Assembly (NCBI GenBank): GCA_026192395.1
Contig: WACF01000001.1
Coordinates: 1,263,637-1,327,636, forward strand
Direction: 5' to 3'
Origin: Proteobacteria bacterium 005FR1
GTDB lineage: Bacteria; Pseudomonadota; Gammaproteobacteria; Pseudomonadales; Cellvibrionaceae
DNA: 64,000 nt
The notes beneath the pieces were generated by a model that saw nothing but the letters and a program-made list of their open reading frames with translations, did no database searches and had not been told where the DNA came from. Shown piece by piece: positions 46,065-55,719 of the stretch. The stretch's first letter is position 1. Each line of letters opens with the position of its first letter. The position numbers and the translations under genes are program-made.

Positions 46065-46373
46065 TCAAAGCAGAATACGATCGCGGTTGTTTTCCAGTGT
46101 TGCTTTGCCGATCCCCTTCACCTCTAAAAGCTGTTCATGTGAGCTGAACTTGCCGTTGGCCTTGCGCCACTCGATTATGGCTTGCGCTTTTTTCAGGCCG
46201 ACCCGGTGCAGGGCCTTGGAGATGGTTTCGGCGTCGGCGGTGTTGATGTTCACGCGCTCGACGACCGCGAATACATTCGGCTCGCTCTTGGTATCGGCGC
46301 GGTCAGCCGCGAAAGATGCTGCACAACCAAAGGCCAGAACAAGAGCAGTAAGGAAGGAAACTACCTGTTTCAT
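46065..46373 (-). CDS. ComEA-family helix-hairpin-helix protein, periplasmic
   Basis: A 102-residue protein: signal peptide MKQVVSFLTALVLAFGCAASFA, then a pair of helix-hairpin-helix motifs (VNINTADAETISKALHRVGL and LLEVKGIGKATLENNR) that bind DNA non-specifically. This is the small ComEA-like form found in many gammaproteobacteria, linked to DNA uptake in competent species. ATG at 46371-46373 precedes the signal peptide. A hairpin follows the stop codon. Confidence 0.88.
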   Translation of the reverse strand: MKQVVSFLTALVLAFGCAASFAADRADTKSEPNVFAVVERVNINTADAETISKALHRVGLKKAQAIIEWRKANGKFSSHEQLLEVKGIGKATLENNRDRILL

Positions 46374-46605
46374 ATCGATATCTCCATATTTCAAAAGGTT
46401 TGGTGAGGTAACCCGTTGAGTGATGCTTGTGTCCCAAGCGAGTGATGGACACTTTACGGATGTGCGGTCCGCGCGGATATCGGAGAAGGCTGAAGAGGCG
46501 GTGGGATATTAGGAGTACCGCAGGTGCGATGCGGATGCTTCCAATGTGGGAAATGGATTACAGGGGACGGGAAGCCCGGAAGCGACTCACTTCCGGGCAG
46601 CGGGA

Positions 46606-47652
46606 TTAGTTGTCTTTCATCGAGTGACTGAGGTAAAGCGCAGAAGTCAGCAGCAGCACCGCCCCACCCTGGTGCGCGGCTCCCAATGCGACGGGAATCA
46701 TCACGCCCATGGCCAAAAGCGTGCTGATACCGAGCGTGACCTGCACGATCAACATTCCCAGCAATGCAAACGTACCCACCCGGGTGCGACCAGTAACGCC
46801 TTTGCGCAATGACATCACCACAAACGTGCCGATCAGAATCACCAACAAATAAGCGAACATCCGATGATTGAATTGCACCGTGGTGATGTCTTCGAAGATC
46901 GAACGCCACGCGGGATCGAGACCATAGAGTCCGACCGGGAAGACGCGGCCATCCATGAGCGGGAAGGTGTTATAGGCGAAGCCCGCGTCCAGGCCGGACA
47001 CCAGCCCCCCGGAAAGGATCATGAAAAACAATAGCGCTGGCAGCGCAAAGGCAAAGCGCTTCAAGCCCTTGCCACTGTTCGGATCCTGCTGCCTGCCGGG
47101 ATACAACAGGTCGAACGCGACCCACAGGATTGCGCTATAGATGATCACCGCCAGCCCCAGGTGGGTGATCAGACGATACTGACTTACCCGCGGCGTATCG
47201 ACGAGCCCGCTTTTGACCATCAACCAGCCCACAAGACCTTGCAGTCCGCCGAGCAAAAACAGACCGACGAGCTTGGGTTTGTAGCCAGAGGGAATGCGCC
47301 CTTTTACCCAGAAGAACACCAGCGGGATAAAAAACAGTACGCCGATAAAGCGGCCCAGCAGACGGTGTGCATATTCATAAGCAAAAATCTGCTTGAAACC
47401 CGCCATGTCCATACCCCGGTTCACCTTCTGGTATTCCGGGTATTGCTTGTATTGATCGAAGGCCGCCTGCCATTGCTCGTCGGTGAGAGGCGGAATCGTG
47501 CCCATGATGGGGTCCCATTCGACGATCGAGAGCCCCGAGCCGGTGAGGCGAGTCACACCGCCCAGTAGGATCATGCAGAAAATGACGGCGGCACAGACGA
47601 GCAGCCAGGTGGAGATCTGACGGTTATAACGCTGCTGCAGGGAATCAATCAT
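46606..47652 (-). CDS. ctaA: Heme A synthase (COX15/CtaA family)
   Basis: A 348-residue inner-membrane protein with eight membrane segments that oxidises heme O to heme A for aa3-type cytochrome oxidases. VTRLTGSGLSIVEWDPIMG near 33-51, the heme-ligand histidines in YEYAHRLLGRFIG and THLGLAVII, and the second-half pair FNHRMFAYLL and GAAHQGGAVLL are all present. This is the COX15-like long form. No oxidase genes are in the window. Confidence 0.93.
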   Translation of the reverse strand: MIDSLQQRYNRQISTWLLVCAAVIFCMILLGGVTRLTGSGLSIVEWDPIMGTIPPLTDEQWQAAFDQYKQYPEYQKVNRGMDMAGFKQIFAYEYAHRLLGRFIGVLFFIPLVFFWVKGRIPSGYKPKLVGLFLLGGLQGLVGWLMVKSGLVDTPRVSQYRLITHLGLAVIIYSAILWVAFDLLYPGRQQDPNSGKGLKRFAFALPALLFFMILSGGLVSGLDAGFAYNTFPLMDGRVFPVGLYGLDPAWRSIFEDITTVQFNHRMFAYLLVILIGTFVVMSLRKGVTGRTRVGTFALLGMLIVQVTLGISTLLAMGVMIPVALGAAHQGGAVLLLTSALYLSHSMKDN

Positions 47653-47899
47653 GGGAGGGAGTACCGATGAGACTCAAAAACGCGCGGTATTGTACTCGAT
47701 CTCGCCCGAATGGGGCAGATTGCAGACAAGGCCCTCCAACACGGGTAATTCCGACCACAGAGCTGAGGTTTACAAAAATTCACAGATTCTCGTCAACGGG
47801 CAGTTAACAAGCGGGCGTCGCCGCCGCATCATAGCGCCGGAATCGCCAACGGCGGTTTCGAGGCATTCCCAAGAACGACAATCCCAACGAGGAGCCATC

Positions 47900-48406
47900 A
47901 TGTCCTTCAGCAAGTCGATTTATCGTGTTTCCCTGAGCGCTGCCCTGCTGTTTACCGCCAGCAGCCTTGCGCAGCACGATCACGATCACGCTCAACACGA
48001 CCACGCCAGTACTCAGGGCACGCCCGGGCACATCATGCATGAGCGCCACGAAAATTTTGAAACCATGGGCGAGGCTTTCAAGACCATTCGCGACCAGGTC
48101 CGGTCCCGCGATGCAGACATGCAGGCGATCTCCCGTTCGGCTGAAACCATCAACGATCTCGCTCAGCAACTGCACACCTGGTTTCCGGCTGGCACCGGGC
48201 CGGAAGCTGGCAAGACCCACGCGAAGGCTGAAATCTGGCAGAACAAGGCGGACTTCAACGCGGCTGCCGAGCGACTGGTCGAGGAATCCGGTAAGTTCGT
48301 GGCTCTGACTCAGACCGGGGATGCCTCCAAGGTGGCTGGCGGCATTCGTGGATTGGGCGGCGCCTGCAAGAACTGCCACGATCAGTACCGGGTGGAAGAA
48401 GACTGA
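47900..48406 (+). CDS. Cytochrome c' (class II c-type cytochrome) with His-rich N-terminus
   Basis: A 168-residue periplasmic haem protein. Signal peptide about 1-25, then a short HDHDHAQHDH stretch, a four-helix-bundle body, and the haem site CKNCH near the C-terminus (about 158-162), the cytochrome c' arrangement. An AGGAG Shine-Dalgarno before the ATG at 47900 fixes the start; the frame is open upstream but without signal. Its TGA overlaps the next gene's ATG (TGATG), so it is translated together with a cytochrome b. Confidence 0.88.
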   Translation: MSFSKSIYRVSLSAALLFTASSLAQHDHDHAQHDHASTQGTPGHIMHERHENFETMGEAFKTIRDQVRSRDADMQAISRSAETINDLAQQLHTWFPAGTGPEAGKTHAKAEIWQNKADFNAAAERLVEESGKFVALTQTGDASKVAGGIRGLGGACKNCHDQYRVEED

Positions 48407-49104
48407 TGACTGACGCTGCAACTGATTCGCTCTCGGGCCAGCGGCAGCGAGTCTGGGATCTGCCGGTGCGGATCACGCACTGGCTGATCGTCGTTTTTAT
48501 CAGTCTTTCCTGGTGGACCGCCGAATTTGATCGCATGCAGTGGCACGCCTGGTCCGGTTATGCCCTGCTCACGCTGGTACTTTTCCGGGTCTACTGGGGA
48601 TTTGTCGGCAGCTCCACGGCGCGCTTCAGGCACTTCCTGCGCGGCCCGGGCGCGGTTTTGCGCTATAGCCAGGGCCTTTTCTCCAGACCAGGCGAACCGG
48701 TGGTGGGACACAACCCGCTGGGAGGCTGGAGTTCACTGCTGCTGTTGATACTGATCCTGGGGCAGGTTCTGCTTGGCCTGTTTTCGGAGGATGTCGATGG
48801 CCTCGCCTCGGGTCCGCTTTCCTATATGGTCAGCTATGACGCCGGTCGATGGGCGGCTGAAACCCACGAGGAGTTCTTTGATGTCCTGCTGCTTTTCATT
48901 GGGCTGCATATCGCCGCCGTAGCGTTTTATCTGGTTTACAAGCGCAACAACCTGGTTGCGGCGATGTTCACCGGGCGGGCAGCGAGGGATACGGATACGG
49001 AAGAGAGCCTTTATTTCGCCCCGCTGTGGCGGGCGGCGATCGGCTTCGTTCTGGCTGGGGCTTTCGTGTGGTGGTTGGTCACGCAGGTGGGATTTACGTT
49101 CTAG
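48406..49104 (+). CDS. Cytochrome b561 / di-haem cytochrome b domain protein
   Basis: A 232-residue inner-membrane protein with four to five membrane segments. Haem-ligand histidines are in RITHWLIVVF (about 23-32), RMQWHAWSGYALL and FIGLHIAAVAFY, the Ni/Fe-hydrogenase-type cytochrome b pattern. Coupled to the cytochrome c' gene by one overlapping base, so the pair probably forms a small quinone-to-c electron route; partners unknown. Confidence 0.88.
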   Translation: MTDAATDSLSGQRQRVWDLPVRITHWLIVVFISLSWWTAEFDRMQWHAWSGYALLTLVLFRVYWGFVGSSTARFRHFLRGPGAVLRYSQGLFSRPGEPVVGHNPLGGWSSLLLLILILGQVLLGLFSEDVDGLASGPLSYMVSYDAGRWAAETHEEFFDVLLLFIGLHIAAVAFYLVYKRNNLVAAMFTGRAARDTDTEESLYFAPLWRAAIGFVLAGAFVWWLVTQVGFTF

Positions 49105-49126
49105 GATTCAGTTCTAGCTGTCTTCG

Positions 49127-49204
49127 TTCCGGCGCAGGCCGGAATCCATTTAGGGCGCGCCGACTCAGGAAGCTCCGTTCATGGATTCCGGCCTGCGCCG
49201 GAAT
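49127..49204. repeat. Inverted pair of REP-like palindromes
   Basis: TTCCGGCGCAGGCCGGAA at 49127-49144 and ATTCCGGCCTGCGCCGGAAT at 49185-49204 are the same element in opposite orientation, separated by 40 bases, a BIME-like arrangement downstream of the cytochrome operon. Confidence 0.88.
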
Positions 49205-49205
49205 G

Positions 49206-49236
49206 ACGGAAAAGGGGCCGGCGGCCCCTTTTCCGT
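49206..49236 (+). terminator. Long perfect hairpin, probable terminator of the cytochrome operon
   Basis: ACGGAAAAGGGGCCG-G-CGGCCCCTTTTCCGT: a 15-base perfect stem. TTTT lies inside the 3' arm rather than after it. It begins immediately after the palindrome pair and ends where the heptamer array starts. Confidence 0.65.
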
Positions 49237-49365
49237 ACGTCTCACGTCTCACGTCTCACGTCTCACGTCTCACGTCTCACGTCTCACGTCTCACGTCTCA
49301 CGTCTCACGTCTCACGTCTCACGTCTCACGTCTCACGTCTCACGTCTCACGTCTCACGTCTCACG
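49237..49365. repeat. Heptamer satellite (ACGTCTC)n, about 18 copies
   Basis: 129 bases of perfectly repeated ACGTCTC, ending where GGCCGG begins. Not a multiple of three, so copy-number change shifts any frame reading across it. Lies between the cytochrome operon and the convergent MFS gene. Confidence 0.97.
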
Positions 49366-49425
49366 GCCGGTACTCGTTCCCTACGGTACCGGCATTTCCG
49401 CCGTCCCTGGCGGTCATCTCTCGTT

Positions 49426-50802
49426 TCACGTGTTTTTCCACTTCTCCAGATGCTCGACACTGCCCCGGAAATGACGCATACCGAGGTACAACAGCACCGA
49501 GGCAACTACCCCGAAGGTGGTGCTCACCAGGATCAGTGACTTGTAGAGGTCACCTTCCGCACCGAACAGGTAGTCCGTACTCAGCGCAACCGCGGAGGGG
49601 CCGAGGCCGAGGCCGATCAGGTTGACCACGAATAGGTATACCGCCGAAGCCTGTCCGCGCATGCGGTTCGGCATCATTTCCTGGATCGCCGCCGGACCAA
49701 CACCGAAGGGCATGGCAGCGAAGAATACCGCACCGGTCAGCGTAACCAGGGCCAGCTCCGGCGTGGGCATCAGCGGGAAGGCGATGCCGAAGGGAATGTG
49801 CAGCAGAGCGGCGGTCAGCGCCGAACGCATCTTCGCATCTTTATATCCACGCTCCATCAGCTTGCCTGCAAGCCACCCGCCGAAGATGATGCCGGCGGTT
49901 CCGAAGATCATTACGATGTAGCCGTAGTTGATCCCGGCAGACCGGATCGGATAGTCATAGGTACGCACCATGAAGGTGGGGATCCACTGAGTGCTGCCGT
50001 AGGAGATGAACGAACAAAGCGCGAAGCCCACGTTGTGGAAAAAGAAGGTGCGCCAGTTATCTTTGATGTAGCCCAGCACCTCCCCAATCGGCAGGGCCGC
50101 GGCTTTCGCGCCTTTCTTCAGGCCGCGTCGCACAGGCTCCTTAACGGTGAGCATCGCCAGGGTAAAGATCAGACCCGGCACGCCAATCATGAAAAACACC
50201 GACTGCCAGGGTTTGACGTCGCCGACCACCGGCAGATTCAGCGTTTCCGCGTTGCCGGCGAAGGCCACCACGTAGGCACCCAGCACGTAAGCCAGCCCGG
50301 AGCCGATATAGATGCCCGCGCCATAGATGCTGATCGCCAAGGCCTGCCGATGCGGACGGAAGTAATCGGTGATCAGTGAGTAAGCCGAAGGAGACAGCGC
50401 CGCTTCGCCAACCCCTACCCCCATGCGAGCAAGGGCCAGGGTAAAAAACCTGGATGTCATACCGCACGAGGCAGTGAAGAAGCTCCAGATCGCTAAGCCA
50501 ATTGCGATGATACCCACCCGGTTCTTACTGTCCGCAAGCCGCCCGAGGGGAATGCCGAAGATGGTATAAAAGAGCGCAAAGCTGAAACCCATCAGAAGGC
50601 TCATTTGCGTATCGCTGATATTCAGGTCAGCTTTGATGGGGCCAACCAGCAAACCCAGGATTTGCCGATCCATGAAGGAAAAGATGTACACGATCATCAA
50701 GATCAGTACTACGTACCAAGCGTAAAACTCTCTTGGATAGGGGACTTTTTCCTCATCCGCGGTTCCGTTCGCCTGTACGGCATCAACCTGGTTTGCACTC
50801 AT
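49426..50802 (-). CDS. MFS transporter (Spinster-like)
   Basis: A 458-residue major facilitator with 12 membrane segments. YIFSFMDRQILGLLVGPIKADL near 40-61 and GRLADSKNRVGI (the loop 2-3 signature) are typical of the Spinster/hexuronate-like branch; RMGVGVGEAALSPSAYSLI follows in helix 4. Substrate unknown. GAGGGAG lies nine bases before the ATG. It stands alone between repeats and argG. Confidence 0.88.
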   Translation of the reverse strand: MSANQVDAVQANGTADEEKVPYPREFYAWYVVLILMIVYIFSFMDRQILGLLVGPIKADLNISDTQMSLLMGFSFALFYTIFGIPLGRLADSKNRVGIIAIGLAIWSFFTASCGMTSRFFTLALARMGVGVGEAALSPSAYSLITDYFRPHRQALAISIYGAGIYIGSGLAYVLGAYVVAFAGNAETLNLPVVGDVKPWQSVFFMIGVPGLIFTLAMLTVKEPVRRGLKKGAKAAALPIGEVLGYIKDNWRTFFFHNVGFALCSFISYGSTQWIPTFMVRTYDYPIRSAGINYGYIVMIFGTAGIIFGGWLAGKLMERGYKDAKMRSALTAALLHIPFGIAFPLMPTPELALVTLTGAVFFAAMPFGVGPAAIQEMMPNRMRGQASAVYLFVVNLIGLGLGPSAVALSTDYLFGAEGDLYKSLILVSTTFGVVASVLLYLGMRHFRGSVEHLEKWKNT

Positions 50803-51237
50803 ACTGTTGTCTCCCTCGACTGCCGACTACCGACGCCAATGGCGAGGAGCAGCGTAGCCGGCTCAATCACTTCTAAATGAATTGTCGTTTCGAACTGACA
50901 GACGAGCATCGCAGCGGGACGGCTTTACCGACCGCGGCAGAGAGAATAAAAGCAGGAAGAGATGAAATTGAGGTTCTCAGTCGTTGTTATCACAGGCCCT
51001 GAATTCACAAACATCGTTCAACCTATTCGTCGCATAGCAGCGACTTCTTTTTTCTCTGGCTTGTCTGCCAGTGTCCGAAGCTGGTTATGGTTCTTTTTGC
51101 TTATGGATGTGTTTTTGCTTCGTGACCGGCTGGATTAAATCACACTTCGCCCGCCACTTCCATTACGCGGGAATCGCAGCGAAACAACAAAAAACAGCAG
51201 GAAGGAATGACCGCCACTGAGGTCATGGTCGTGACTT
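50803..51237. other. Intergenic region between argG and the MFS gene, no gene seen
   Basis: About 435 bases with no recognisable gene. It should contain the MFS promoter on the minus strand. An AAACAACAAAAAACAGCAGG stretch lies near 51182. No confident regulatory site is identified. Confidence 0.4.
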
Positions 51238-51264
51238 TCGCCGCCCCGGACGAGGCGGCGAAGA
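51238..51264 (-). terminator. Hairpin downstream of argG, possible terminator
   Basis: TTCGCCGCC-CCGGACGA-GGCGGCGAA, a nine-base perfect stem beginning 22 bases after the argG stop. No T-tract follows on the minus strand. Confidence 0.5.
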
Positions 51265-51286
51265 TCAGAGGAGATTACTTGAGGGC

Positions 51287-52510
<1,224 letters not shown>

Positions 52511-52695
52511 GGAGTGCTCCCCTAAGAAAAGACCAGAACCACCGGTCTGAGTAGACGGGCTGCCGAACGGCAGCCGCGAATTGTAGCGTTAAACGAACTT
52601 GCATATCAAAGCGCCCGGCACCGCGCCCTGTGTTTTGCCGGCGTTTTTCGGTAGCATGCGCTCCCTCATCGACAACAGCAGATTTCACGCGCCCC

Positions 52696-53733
52696 ATGAC
52701 CGACCGCCTTACCATTACCCGCCCCGACGACTGGCATATCCACCTGCGCGATGGCGCGGCTCTGGGCCTGACCGTGCCCGATGCGGCGCGTTACTTCGGC
52801 CGCGCGATCGTGATGCCCAACCTGATTCCGCCCGTAACCACCGCCGAGCAGGCGCTGGCCTATCGCGAGCGCATCATGGCGGCCCGTCCGGCAGGCAGTC
52901 GCTTTGAACCGCTGATGGTGCTCTATCTCACCGATATCACCACCCCGGAGCAGATCGAGAAAGCGGCACAACAGGGTGTCGTCGCCTGCAAGCTCTATCC
53001 GGCCGGCGCCACAACCAACTCTGCCTCGGGCGTTACCGACATCCGCAAGTGCTATCCGGCCCTGGAGGCCATGCAGCGCAGCGGCATGCTGCTGCTCATA
53101 CACGGCGAAGTGACGCACGCGGACGTGGACATCTTCGACCGGGAACAGGTGTTTATCGACAAGATCCTGCGTCCGCTGGCGGCGGATTTTCCGGAGCTGA
53201 AGATCGTTCTCGAACACATCTCCACCGCCGAAGCGACCGCCTTCGTCGAGGAAAGCGGCCCCAACCTCGCGGCCACGATCACGGCTCATCATCTGATGTA
53301 CAACCGCAACGCGCTGCTGGTCGGTGGTATCCGGCCACACTACTACTGCCTGCCGATCCTGAAGAGCATGGACAACCAGCGCGCGCTGGTGGCCGCTGCC
53401 ACGAGCGGCAGCCCGAAGTTTTTCCTGGGCACGGACTCCGCGCCCCACGCGACCACGAAGAAAGAGACCGCCTGCGGCTGCGCGGGCTGCTATACCGCTC
53501 ATAGCGCGCTGGAGATGTATGCGCAGGTATTTGAAGATGCCGGAGCGCTGGATAAGCTGGAAGGTTTCGCCAGCCATTTCGGCCCGGATTTTTACGGTTT
53601 ACCGCGCAACGACGACACCGTGACCCTGATCAAACGCAACTGGGTCATCCCTGCCAACCTGCCTTTGGGCGAGGAGCAACTGACTCCGCTTGGTGCGGGT
53701 GAAACCCTGCGCTGGGCGGTGGCCGAATCCTGA
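52696..53733 (+). CDS. pyrC: Dihydroorotase (class II)
   Basis: A 345-residue metallo-amidohydrolase that closes carbamoyl-aspartate to dihydroorotate. [11 protein letters not shown] at about 10-20 holds the first zinc histidines; [11 protein letters not shown] supplies the carbamylated lysine near 98; [14 protein letters not shown] and GTDSAPHA complete the site. The ATG at 52696 gives the canonical [13 protein letters not shown] start; the open frame 22 codons upstream is not conserved. Followed by rnt after 20 bases. Confidence 0.97.
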   Translation: MTDRLTITRPDDWHIHLRDGAALGLTVPDAARYFGRAIVMPNLIPPVTTAEQALAYRERIMAARPAGSRFEPLMVLYLTDITTPEQIEKAAQQGVVACKLYPAGATTNSASGVTDIRKCYPALEAMQRSGMLLLIHGEVTHADVDIFDREQVFIDKILRPLAADFPELKIVLEHISTAEATAFVEESGPNLAATITAHHLMYNRNALLVGGIRPHYYCLPILKSMDNQRALVAAATSGSPKFFLGTDSAPHATTKKETACGCAGCYTAHSALEMYAQVFEDAGALDKLEGFASHFGPDFYGLPRNDDTVTLIKRNWVIPANLPLGEEQLTPLGAGETLRWAVAES

Positions 53734-53753
53734 CTGCATTAAGGCGAGAAACA

Positions 53754-54431
53754 ATGAGTTCCGAGGATCAGACGGAGAACACAGAAAAGTCCCTGCTGGG
53801 CCAACGGTTTCGGGGCTTTCTACCGGTGGTGGTGGACGTGGAGAGCGGTGGCTTCAATCCGGCCACCGATGCACTGCTGGAGATTACCGCGGTCACGCTG
53901 CGAATGGATGAGCAGGGACTGATCCATCCCGACAAGCTGCTCGACTTTCACATCGAGCCCTTCGAGGGCGCCAACGTCGAACAGGCCTCGCTCGATTTCT
54001 GCGGGATCGACCTGGAGTGCCGGGAGTATCCGGCGCAGCCGGAAGACATCGCCATGGCCGAGCTGTTTCGACCGATTCGGAAGGCCATCAAGGACAACGG
54101 CTGCAACCGGGCTGTAGTGGTGGGTCACAACGCCCATTTCGACCTGGCTTTCATCAATGCCGTGGTGAAGCGCTGCAACGTGAAGCGCAATCCCTTTCAC
54201 CCTTTCTCCTGCTTCGACACCGCCACACTGGCGGGACTGGCCTTTGGCCACACGGTGCTTGCCCGGGCCTGCGAACTGGCCGGGATCGACTTCGACAACA
54301 CACACGCGCATTCCGCGGCTTACGATGCGGAAAAAACCGCCGAGCTGTTCTGTCTGATCGTCAATCGCTGGCAGGACTTGGGCGGCTGGCCATTAGCCGG
54401 CGGCCTGCAGCCTGACTCGGAATCGGACTAG
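53754..54431 (+). CDS. rnt: Ribonuclease T
   Basis: A 225-residue DEDD-type 3'-5' exonuclease that trims tRNA and stable RNA ends. Exo I VVVDVESGGFN near 23-33, Exo II GHNAHFDLAFIN near 123-134 and Exo III HSAAYDAEKTAELF near 182-195 are intact. AAGGCGAG precedes the ATG. Its last 39 bases overlap convergently with the 3' end of the unknown gene at 54393. Confidence 0.96.
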   Translation: MSSEDQTENTEKSLLGQRFRGFLPVVVDVESGGFNPATDALLEITAVTLRMDEQGLIHPDKLLDFHIEPFEGANVEQASLDFCGIDLECREYPAQPEDIAMAELFRPIRKAIKDNGCNRAVVVGHNAHFDLAFINAVVKRCNVKRNPFHPFSCFDTATLAGLAFGHTVLARACELAGIDFDNTHAHSAAYDAEKTAELFCLIVNRWQDLGGWPLAGGLQPDSESD

Positions 54432-55178
54432 TTCGCCCTCTTCCCCTGGACGCTCCGCATATTCATAGCGGATCTTCACCCGGGGATATTTGCAGTCTGC
54501 ACTGGCGATGTTGCCGAGCCCGTTGAATTCCACCAGGCGTCGTGAGCTGCTCTCGTAAGTGAGCGATATCGGATCCACCAGCATTCGCAGCCACCAGCTG
54601 GCGGGTTCGATGACGAAGCATTGCCATCCCTGCTCTGCGCTTTCGGAACAGTCCACGTTTTTCAAGCGGAACGTGTAGCTGGTGAAGCGCGATGGCACCA
54701 GATAGTCGAAAGTCAGCGGATCGCCGGCGGTCACCTGCTGCCAATTCCTCCTGACGAGATTATCGAAGCCAGCGTCGATCACCAGTTCGCTATCGCGTTC
54801 CACCTGCGCGGTTTCAACCGCCTCCTGCTCGTCCGGACGATAGCTGACCTTTAGCGCGTCTTCGGCATAGCTGACGCCGATGGACTCACCACAGGCGAAA
54901 TTCTGTTGGTTCAATTGCGGTTGAACGTCGGACCTTGTGTAGTCGAGCTTTTTCTCGGCCAGCACCTCGCCGTCCGGCGTTCTGTAGATTACCTGATGAT
55001 CGAGGCCTTCATCGCTGAAGTAGTGAAGTTCGTGATAGAGCAATTCACCCAGGTTCCGGTCCCGCGCTTCTCCTACGATATCGGCTTCGGCGGTATTGAT
55101 GGCCGCTGCAGGCGGCGCGATCAATCCCGTCAGCAAAGTGCCCGAAATTACGAGTAAGTAGCTGACCCTCGCATCCAT
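54393..55178 (-). CDS. Periplasmic protein of unknown function, last gene of the ECF-controlled operon
   Basis: A 261-residue protein not recognised. Residues 1-26 form a signal peptide (RVSYLLVISGTLLTG...APPAAA). The mature part is rich in beta segments with a paired-cysteine look (FACGESIG, NVDCSESAEQGWQCFVI, ADCKYPRVKIRYEY) and acidic overall. In related clusters from other gammaproteobacteria the equivalent slot often holds a DUF3833-type lipocalin-like protein; this one is longer and I cannot assign it. ATG at 55176-55178 with AGGGA upstream; it starts just beyond the DUF2878 stop. Overlaps rnt tail to tail by 39 bases. Confidence 0.72.
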   Translation of the reverse strand: MDARVSYLLVISGTLLTGLIAPPAAAINTAEADIVGEARDRNLGELLYHELHYFSDEGLDHQVIYRTPDGEVLAEKKLDYTRSDVQPQLNQQNFACGESIGVSYAEDALKVSYRPDEQEAVETAQVERDSELVIDAGFDNLVRRNWQQVTAGDPLTFDYLVPSRFTSYTFRLKNVDCSESAEQGWQCFVIEPASWWLRMLVDPISLTYESSSRRLVEFNGLGNIASADCKYPRVKIRYEYAERPGEEGELVRFRVRLQAAG

Positions 55179-55179
55179 T

Positions 55180-55719
55180 TCAGTGTCCCTCCAGCAGATT
55201 CCGAGAAAGGCGCAAAGCAAGGGGCAGTATCAGCGCCCAGACAATGGCCATTAACGCAAGCGACACGGCGATGGGCTCGGCTATTGAAGCGGAATTCATC
55301 TGAGCGCCCACTAGGTAAGACATGGGACCAAAAACCGCCCCCAGCCCGGCCGCCAAACCCAACTGGTGCCGAAGCCAGCCAAGCCCATGACTAAGCGTGG
55401 TCGCAAAGAGCAGCCAAAGACAGCAAAGCCATAGCGGGACCAGCAGACCTTCACGGGGAAAATTCAAAACCCCGGCATTCATGAAAATGCTATCCACGCC
55501 GATGCCGAGTGCCGCAATACCGACCACAAGAAGCCATTCCCGTGGCTGGCTGACTACAACAAGGTGATGCACCAACAACAAAGAAGCGGTTACGACAACG
55601 ACTACCGACTGTTCCAGCAAGACACAGGTAAACCAGCCCGCCTGGAACAGCACCAGATTGACGGCTTTCCGCACACTTCCGTGCAGAAAGGCCTTATTGG
55701 CCCAGTTCGAAGCGCGCAT
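55180..55719 (-). CDS. DUF2878 family membrane protein
   Basis: A 179-residue inner-membrane protein with five to six hydrophobic segments, opening RKAVNLVLFQAGWFTCVLL, the DUF2878 hallmark, and containing LGIGVDSIFMNAGVLNFP. Function unknown; the family is repeatedly encoded beside cyclopropane-fatty-acid synthase and DUF1365 genes. It overlaps the cfa gene by 26 bases, so it is translationally coupled. Confidence 0.82.
   Translation of the reverse strand: MRASNWANKAFLHGSVRKAVNLVLFQAGWFTCVLLEQSVVVVVTASLLLVHHLVVVSQPREWLLVVGIAALGIGVDSIFMNAGVLNFPREGLLVPLWLCCLWLLFATTLSHGLGWLRHQLGLAAGLGAVFGPMSYLVGAQMNSASIAEPIAVSLALMAIVWALILPLALRLSRNLLEGH

Noticed and set aside
47651..47899. N-terminal 83-codon extension of the cytochrome c' frame
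   Set aside because: The signal peptide starts at the ATG at 47900, which has a good AGGAG site; the upstream part has no signal and overlaps the ctaA start.
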